From the NCBI GenBank assembly GCA_946633495.1, contig CAMPAX010000080.1, positions 1 to 9,226 of the forward strand: a stretch of DNA of 9,226 nucleotides. Direction: 5' to 3'. Shown here piece by piece: positions 1-4,668 of this stretch (positions are counted from its first letter, which is position 1; every line of letters begins with the position of its first letter). This stretch comes from an uncultured Lachnospiraceae bacterium (GTDB taxonomy: Bacteria > Bacillota > Clostridia > Lachnospirales > Lachnospiraceae). The position numbers and the translations under genes were made by a program. The notes below the pieces were generated by a model that did not search any database, was not told the origin of the DNA, and worked only from the letters and a program-made list of their open reading frames with translations.

Positions 1-16
1 ATCAGGCCGGGCTCGG

Positions 17-105
17 GACCTGTCATCTCACGAAGCACCGGAGCAAAGAAAGCCGGTAGCATAAAATGCGGGACAGTGTCAGGCAGGGGCAGGAAAGAAC
101 CCCTG
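17..105 (+). promoter_or_regulatory. Structured 5' leader of cysK
   Basis: Two foldable elements precede cysK. In the first, GACCTGTC (17-24) pairs with GACAG-T-GTC (72-80, one bulged T), and encloses an inner hairpin of GC-ACCGG (35-41) with CCGGT-A-GC (53-60). In the second, CAGGGG (84-89) pairs with CCCCTG (100-105), followed by an A-rich stretch and the ribosome binding site. There is no T-run after either stem, so if it regulates, control of translation or RNA stability is more likely than termination. It matches no riboswitch class I can name. The pairing is seen in the sequence; the regulatory role is inferred. The promoter probably lies upstream of the window. Confidence 0.35.
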
Positions 106-134
106 AAAAATAAAAAAGAAAGAAGGAATCTGTC

Positions 135-1067
135 ATGGCTAATATTTTTAAGGGTACACTCGGACTGATCGGAAATACACCGCTGGTTGAGGTGGTAAAC
201 ATTGAGAAGGAACTGGGTTTGGAAGCTACGGTTCTTGTGAAGCTTGAGTATTTTAATCCGGCAGGAAGCGTAAAGGATCGTATCGCCAAGGCGATGATCG
301 AAGATGCGGAAGAAAAGGGACTTTTGAAGGAAGGCTCCGTTATCATCGAACCTACCTCCGGAAATACAGGTATCGGTCTGGCTGCCATTGCTGCAGCAAA
401 GGGATATCGCATCATCCTGACCATGCCTGAGACCATGAGCGTTGAACGCCGTAATATTCTGAAGGCTTATGGTGCAGAGCTTGTTCTGACCGAGGGCGCA
501 AAGGGTATGAAGGGAGCTATCGCAAAGGCGGAAGAGCTTTCGAAGGAGATTCCGGGCGGATTTATTCCCGGACAGTTTGTGAATCCTGCGAATCCGGCTG
601 TTCATAAAGCAACCACAGGTCCGGAGATCTGGAAGGATACAGACGGCAAGGTTGATATCTTTATCGCGGGTGTAGGAACCGGCGGAACGGTAACGGGAAC
701 CGGTGAATATCTGAAGGAGCAGAATCCGAACGTGAAGGTTGTGGCTCTGGAGCCGGAAGATTCTCCGGTACTTTCCGAAGGAAGAGCAGGTGCACACAAG
801 ATCCAGGGAATCGGTGCCGGCTTCGTCCCGGATGTACTCAATACCGAGGTTTATGATGAGGTCTTCAAGGCTTCCAACGACGATGCTTTTGCAACAGCCA
901 GGCTTCTGGCAAAGAAGGAAGGCATCTCTGTAGGTATCTCTTCAGGTGCAGCACTCTTTGGTGCGATCCAGCTGGCAAAACGTCCGGAGAATAAGGGCAA
1001 GGTCATCGTCGCACTGCTGCCGGACAGCGGAGATCGTTATTACTCTACAGCTCTGTTTACTGAGTAA
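135..1067 (+). CDS. cysK: Cysteine synthase (O-acetylserine sulfhydrylase), PLP-dependent
   Basis: This cytoplasmic enzyme makes L-cysteine from O-acetylserine and sulfide, the last step of sulfur assimilation. The 310-residue length is normal for CysK. Family landmarks are present in order: IGNTPLV near residue 12, NPAGSVKDR at 41-49 with K47 as the PLP Schiff-base lysine, the substrate loop TSGNTG at 74-79, QFVNPANPAVH and TTGPEIW at about 147-165, the phosphate-binding GTGGTVTG at 181-188, KIQGIGAGF at 222-230, and SSGA at 269-272 whose serine contacts the PLP ring nitrogen. The ATG start follows AAGGA (123-127) by 7 nt. It appears to be a single gene: the next gene has its own promoter. 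The upstream leader is structured and may regulate it. CysK, CysM and cystathionine beta-synthase share this fold; the compact length and KIQGIGAGF favour CysK. Confidence 0.97.
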   Translation: MANIFKGTLGLIGNTPLVEVVNIEKELGLEATVLVKLEYFNPAGSVKDRIAKAMIEDAEEKGLLKEGSVIIEPTSGNTGIGLAAIAAAKGYRIILTMPETMSVERRNILKAYGAELVLTEGAKGMKGAIAKAEELSKEIPGGFIPGQFVNPANPAVHKATTGPEIWKDTDGKVDIFIAGVGTGGTVTGTGEYLKEQNPNVKVVALEPEDSPVLSEGRAGAHKIQGIGAGFVPDVLNTEVYDEVFKASNDDAFATARLLAKKEGISVGISSGAALFGAIQLAKRPENKGKVIVALLPDSGDRYYSTALFTE

Positions 1068-1098
1068 AAAAACAAATACAAAGCGGATTTTTGCATAC

Positions 1099-1154
1099 AC
1101 AACCCCACGAATTGTCAACTATTGTTTATGGTATGAACGAAAATAGGGGGTTGT
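1099..1154. repeat. 8-bp inverted repeat upstream of the 1226 gene
   Basis: ACAACCCC (1099-1106) is perfectly complementary to GGGGTTGT (1147-1154), separated by 40 nt. The right arm overlaps the -35 hexamer of the promoter at 1151-1179. It could be a pair of operator half-sites or the base of an RNA stem at the end of the cysK transcript. It lacks the U-tract of an intrinsic terminator, and no other convincing cysK terminator is seen between 1068 and 1210. Confidence 0.4.
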
Positions 1155-1179
1155 CATAATATCATCGCCATGATATAGT
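1151..1179 (+). promoter_or_regulatory. Sigma-70/SigA-type promoter
   Basis: TTGTCA (1151-1156) and TATAGT (1174-1179) are separated by exactly 17 bp. Each hexamer is one base away from consensus (TTGACA, TATAAT). Transcription would begin near 1186, about 40 nt before the ATG at 1226. This is one of the two best promoters in the window. Confidence 0.7.
1159..1176. promoter_or_regulatory. Candidate operator palindrome over the -10 region
   Basis: ATATCAT (1159-1165), a CGCC spacer, and ATGATAT (1170-1176) form a perfect 7-4-7 palindrome. It lies between the -35 and -10 hexamers and covers the first three bases of the -10. This is a classic position for a dimeric repressor that blocks RNA polymerase. 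I cannot assign it to a regulator family and no regulator gene is in the window. Confidence 0.5.
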
Positions 1180-1225
1180 TTATCTTTGAGGGGGAAAAAT
1201 AGACTGTAAATTGGGGTGGGAACAA

Positions 1226-2179
1226 ATGAGCAGAGATGTTGATATCGCGATACGCAGGAACTATTTTGAGGATTCGATCCTGATCCTGGGTGAGTTTGAC
1301 GTGCTGGGACATCATATGAATTATGTCCTTCGAGTATCCTCTTTCGGATCGCGGTCCGCCGGGGAGAACCTGCAGGTTTACTTCGGTCTTCTGGACGATA
1401 CCATGAGAGATTTTACCGAGACCAGATATCTTTATTCTTTGGATAAGATCCGCGTAAGCGATGACAAACTGATGATCCGCGCAGATGACGTGGAGATTTA
1501 TGAGACCGCATACGGACTCAAGACCTTTATCAAATATGATGCCGTGACATTGGATTTTATGCTCTCGAATGACGGACATAAGTCACAGTTCCGGGCGCTG
1601 GGCAAGGGCAATCTCAGTAACCGGATGGAGGGATATACTTATCCATACTGTACACTGGAAGGTACCGCACTGATCGGGACCAATTACAGTGAAGTCACCG
1701 GACAGGCATTTTATGTACGAAGATACCAGCACCATGGCGGATTCTTTGACCGGAAGTCGGGACAGACCGCAATTCTCCGAGGAGCAGAAAACGCTGAGAA
1801 GGGAATGCGTTCCCTGTATGGATTCTTTGTACTTTCCAACGGAAGGAGGGTTTTGTTTGCATCCTATGGAAATGACTGGGAGCAGGATGATTTAGTGTCT
1901 GTTTCCACGATATCCGGTGCAGAAGAACTGGAGACAACACCGATCCTGATCTCAGCTTCGGAGTTCGGAGGAGAGGTCGGTGAAGCCGGAATGGATGTAA
2001 CCGTAAGGATCAAGTCTGTGGATGAAGAGGTTGTTCTGAAGACACGGCGCGATCTGATCCGAACCGTGGATGTGTCCCCTGAGAATAAAGAATTCAGTCT
2101 GTGCGATCGGTTCGCAAGAATGGGCGGGCGTTATCACGGAGAAAAGGTCAGTGGGTATGGATGTATGATCTATACCTGA
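1226..2179 (+). CDS. AttH/CrtC-like (lipocalin-type) protein of unknown substrate
   Basis: A 317-residue soluble protein with no signal peptide or membrane segment. It is rich in alternating beta-strand sequence. Two stretches resemble the AttH / hydroxyneurosporene-synthase (CrtC) lipocalin-like family: YCTLEGTALIG followed by EVTGQAFYVRRYQ at 141-168, which looks like the family's VTG-aromatic-rich strand, and a C-terminal GRYHGEKVSGYGCMIYT, like the closing G-x-x-x-G-x-x-V-x-G-x-G strand. In that family two beta-barrel halves form one protein; some members hydrate or hydrolyse hydrophobic substrates. The assignment is by motif resemblance only and function is unknown. The ATG at 1226 is preferred because GGGGTGGG (1213-1220) lies 5 nt upstream; a TTG at 1211 would add five residues but has no well-placed binding site. 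It is a one-gene unit with its own promoter, palindrome and terminator. Confidence 0.75.
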   Translation: MSRDVDIAIRRNYFEDSILILGEFDVLGHHMNYVLRVSSFGSRSAGENLQVYFGLLDDTMRDFTETRYLYSLDKIRVSDDKLMIRADDVEIYETAYGLKTFIKYDAVTLDFMLSNDGHKSQFRALGKGNLSNRMEGYTYPYCTLEGTALIGTNYSEVTGQAFYVRRYQHHGGFFDRKSGQTAILRGAENAEKGMRSLYGFFVLSNGRRVLFASYGNDWEQDDLVSVSTISGAEELETTPILISASEFGGEVGEAGMDVTVRIKSVDEEVVLKTRRDLIRTVDVSPENKEFSLCDRFARMGGRYHGEKVSGYGCMIYT

Positions 2180-2196
2180 GAATAACATTCAGAAAG

Positions 2197-2234
2197 AAGG
2201 TTCTGTCAGCTGTCTGCTGACGGAGCCTTTTCAC
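2197..2234 (+). terminator. Intrinsic terminator after the AttH/CrtC-like gene
   Basis: AAGGTTCTGTCAGC (2197-2210) pairs over 14 positions, with two G-U wobbles, with GCTGACGGAGCCTT (2216-2229) across a TGTCT loop. The stem runs into TTTT (2228-2231). It starts 17 nt after the stop codon. This is the strongest terminator in the window. Confidence 0.8.
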
Positions 2235-2241
2235 TTCCTGA

Positions 2242-2271
2242 TTGTTTTTTTCAGAGGTGTTATGCTATAAT
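2242..2271 (+). promoter_or_regulatory. Extended -10 promoter of the phosphate transporter-copA operon
   Basis: A perfect TATAAT (2266-2271) is preceded by TATGC, giving an extended -10 (TG one base before the hexamer). A weak -35, TTGTTT (2242-2247), is 18 bp upstream. Transcription would start near 2278, leaving a leader of about 105 nt. CAGAG (2252-2256) and CTCTG (2275-2279) form a short inverted repeat flanking the -10, a possible but weak operator. Confidence 0.7.
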
Positions 2272-2383
2272 GAACTCTGTCTGCAATGATATGTGGGTAA
2301 TGTCGAAGGAAATGGTTCCTGAGAGGCATGAGAATATGACCGGCAGATATTGGACGTAAGATTGACAAGGAGTAAATTACCGT

Positions 2384-4639
2384 ATGGAAGCGGCATTGGA
2401 ATTGTTCGGTGGGATCGGACTTTTTCTTTTCGGGATGAGCCTCATGGGTTCCTCTCTGGAGAAACTGGCCGGATCCGGCATGGGCAGAATATTGGAAAAA
2501 CTGACTACCAGTAAGAAAAAAGGCGTCGGTGCCATCAAGGGATGGGGGCTGGGACTTGGCGTGACCGGAATCATTCAAAGCTCGGCAGCCACCACGATCA
2601 TGCTGATCGGCTTTGTAAATGCCGGAATCATGACCCTGGCTCAGGCAATTCCCGTGGTTTTTGGTTCAAATGTGGGAAGCACTGTAACGGCCCAGATCCT
2701 TCGCCTGGGAGATCTCGGCTCAGGAAGTCTGATACTTCAGCTTCTGAAACCGTCCTCATTCGCACCAATGCTGGTGGCAGTCGGGGCGGGAATGTACATT
2801 TTCGTAAAGAAACAGAAGGTGAAGGATGTGGCGGGAATCCTGATCGGACTCGGTACATTGTTCTATGGTATGACCATGATGGAAGAGGTTTTCGCACCTC
2901 TGAAATCCAATCCGAAATTCCAGGAGTTTTTCACTTCCTTTTCAAATCCGCTGATCGGTATCCTGACGGGTCTGGTCCTTACTGCGATCATCCAGAGTTC
3001 CAGTGCCTCAGTGGGAATCCTGCAGGCTCTGTCTGCTACGGGAAGCGTGACCTATGGCATCGCCATTCCCATCATTATCGGCCAGAATATCGGTAAGTGC
3101 ATGACTATCGTGATCGGCGGGATCGGAGCCAACAAAAAAGCAAAACGCGTGGCGTTATCCTACCTGCTTTTCAATATCATAGGAGCCATCGTGATCGGCA
3201 GCGTGGTTTATGCCATTTATTACACGGTGGGGATACCGGCTTTCGAGAATACGGTGAACCGCGGAAATATCGCAAATCTTCATTTGGCCTTTAATCTGAT
3301 CATGAGCGTGCTTCTTTTGCCTCTTTCCAACAAAATAGCTGCGCTCACGGGAAAGATCCTCAGGGATAAGGATGAGGAACCGGCGGAGAACGAAGAGTTC
3401 CGCAGACTGGATCCCATGCTTCTTTCGACTCCCGGTATCGCTCTTTCCCAGTGCCGGCATTTGATGAAGAAGATGGGTTCCCGTATCGTAGAGAATTATA
3501 ATCTCTCTTTGGGCCTTCTTGATAACTATGACCAGAAGGTGGTTGATAAGATCAATGAAAATGAGTCATTTATCGATCGCTGTGAGACGGAGATCACACG
3601 GTATGCGCTGAAGATCGATACAAAACGCCTGACGCCGGATAACCGGCTGATCCTGTCGGAGATCCTGAATTCCATCGGAGACTTCGAGCGGATCGGAGAC
3701 CGCTGCATAAATATCGCATTTGCGGCGCAGGAGAAGAAAGAAAAGGGAGTAGCCTTCTCGGCAGCCGGTCTACTGGAGATCGCGGCAATCTCCGGAGCTG
3801 TGGATCAGGTGATCAATATGACATTAGACGCATTTGAGCACGATCAGGAGAAGGCGGCGCACCGCATCTTCCCGCTGTCGGAAACCATTGGAAGCCTCAG
3901 CGAGGCTATTCAGTCCCACCACGTCGAACGTCTGCAGGAGGGGGATTGCGGCGTCAACGGCGGTGTTGTGCTGTATGACCTTGTGAACAGTTTTGAAAGT
4001 ATTGGAAGCCACGCTTCCAACATCGCACGTCACGTGGTAAAACGTGTGATCGGAAATGAAGCCTTTGATGATATGCATGGTGAGGTGGTGGATCCCACCA
4101 GTCCGGAATATAAAGCGATGGAGCTGTTCTATCGTGAGAAATATCTGGAACCCATCATGACAACGAAGGGCGCATCGATGCGGAAGCAGGAAACGGAAGA
4201 GAAGAATGAATCGGGCGATAAGGGTCGCGTGGAGCATTCGGGTGACAAGGGTCACGTGGAGTATTCGGGTGACAAAAGTCCTGCGGATCGCTCGGGTGAC
4301 AAGTCTCCTCAGAAACGTTCAGGTGACGCGGATCCTGCGAACCGTTTGAGTGGTGCGGCTTCTTCGGCTATGAAAGCTGCGGCTGAGTCGGACAAAACAT
4401 CGGAGACAGAGAAACGATCCGGAAAACGGCTTGAAAAAGAAGCCGACAGCGAGAAGACGAAGAAAAAGAAGAGCGACTCTAAGAACAAAGACCAGAAGAT
4501 CAGAGAACAAAAGAATAAGGATCAGAAGGGCAAAGATCAGAAGAGCAAAGACAAAAAAGAAAAGAATCAGAAGGTAACGAAAGAGACTCCGAAAAAAGGG
4601 AAAAAAGAAGATAAAAACAAGAATAAGAAAAACCCTTAA
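2384..4639 (+). CDS. Na+/phosphate cotransporter family protein with PhoU-like domain
   Basis: An integral membrane protein of the NptA/PNaS family, expected to move phosphate with sodium. The membrane part (about 1-325) carries the two inverted-repeat signatures GIIQSSAATT with GSNVGST (62-100) and AIIQSSSASVG with GQNIGK (201-238); the paired QSS motifs are the family hallmark. A cytoplasmic PhoU-like helical region (about 350-555) shows the PhoU acidic motifs IGDFERIGDR (431-440) and VNSFESIGSHASNIA (535-549). Family members with PhoU usually end near residue 550-600; this one continues to 751 with a hydrophilic tail: five 9-residue SGDK repeats (610-654), then a Lys/Asp/Gln-rich stretch (about 680-751). 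Its promoter is at 2242-2271. AAGGAG (2367-2372) lies 11 nt before the ATG, slightly long. copA follows 29 nt downstream, so co-transcription is likely. Export rather than uptake is possible, as suggested for E. coli YjbB. Confidence 0.93.
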   Translation: MEAALELFGGIGLFLFGMSLMGSSLEKLAGSGMGRILEKLTTSKKKGVGAIKGWGLGLGVTGIIQSSAATTIMLIGFVNAGIMTLAQAIPVVFGSNVGSTVTAQILRLGDLGSGSLILQLLKPSSFAPMLVAVGAGMYIFVKKQKVKDVAGILIGLGTLFYGMTMMEEVFAPLKSNPKFQEFFTSFSNPLIGILTGLVLTAIIQSSSASVGILQALSATGSVTYGIAIPIIIGQNIGKCMTIVIGGIGANKKAKRVALSYLLFNIIGAIVIGSVVYAIYYTVGIPAFENTVNRGNIANLHLAFNLIMSVLLLPLSNKIAALTGKILRDKDEEPAENEEFRRLDPMLLSTPGIALSQCRHLMKKMGSRIVENYNLSLGLLDNYDQKVVDKINENESFIDRCETEITRYALKIDTKRLTPDNRLILSEILNSIGDFERIGDRCINIAFAAQEKKEKGVAFSAAGLLEIAAISGAVDQVINMTLDAFEHDQEKAAHRIFPLSETIGSLSEAIQSHHVERLQEGDCGVNGGVVLYDLVNSFESIGSHASNIARHVVKRVIGNEAFDDMHGEVVDPTSPEYKAMELFYREKYLEPIMTTKGASMRKQETEEKNESGDKGRVEHSGDKGHVEYSGDKSPADRSGDKSPQKRSGDADPANRLSGAASSAMKAAAESDKTSETEKRSGKRLEKEADSEKTKKKKSDSKNKDQKIREQKNKDQKGKDQKSKDKKEKNQKVTKETPKKGKKEDKNKNKKNP
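4211..4345 (+). repeat. Five 27-bp tandem repeats coding SGDK nonapeptides
   Basis: Five units of 27 bp (starts at 4211, 4238, 4265, 4292, 4319) code for SGDKGRVEH, SGDKGHVEY, SGDKSPADR, SGDKSPQKR and SGDADPANR in the tail of the phosphate transporter. The units keep the reading frame and have diverged mostly in their second half. Units 1-2 and units 3-5 form two related groups. Copy number could vary between strains. Confidence 0.85.
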
Positions 4640-4668
4640 GCAGGAAGGCGGAGTGAGGTGCAGTGGAA

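Noticed and set aside
1..134. cysK leader as a T-box or SAM riboswitch
   Set aside because: The CGGGACC at 14-20 only partly resembles the T-box bulge, and there is no terminator T-run and no SAM-I core. The window also lacks the upstream half that would be needed to judge.
1211..1225. TTG at 1211 as start of the AttH/CrtC-like gene
   Set aside because: The nearest strong purine run (1188-1194) is 16 nt away, while the ATG at 1226 has GGGGTGGG at 5 nt spacing.
2300..2359. 19-residue leader peptide ORF before the phosphate transporter
   Set aside because: It has only a weak GTGGG upstream, no amino-acid run suggesting attenuation and no terminator structure after it.
3824..4255. 143-residue antisense ORF opposite the PhoU region
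   Set aside because: It lies fully within a confident gene on the other strand and has no start signals or family resemblance.
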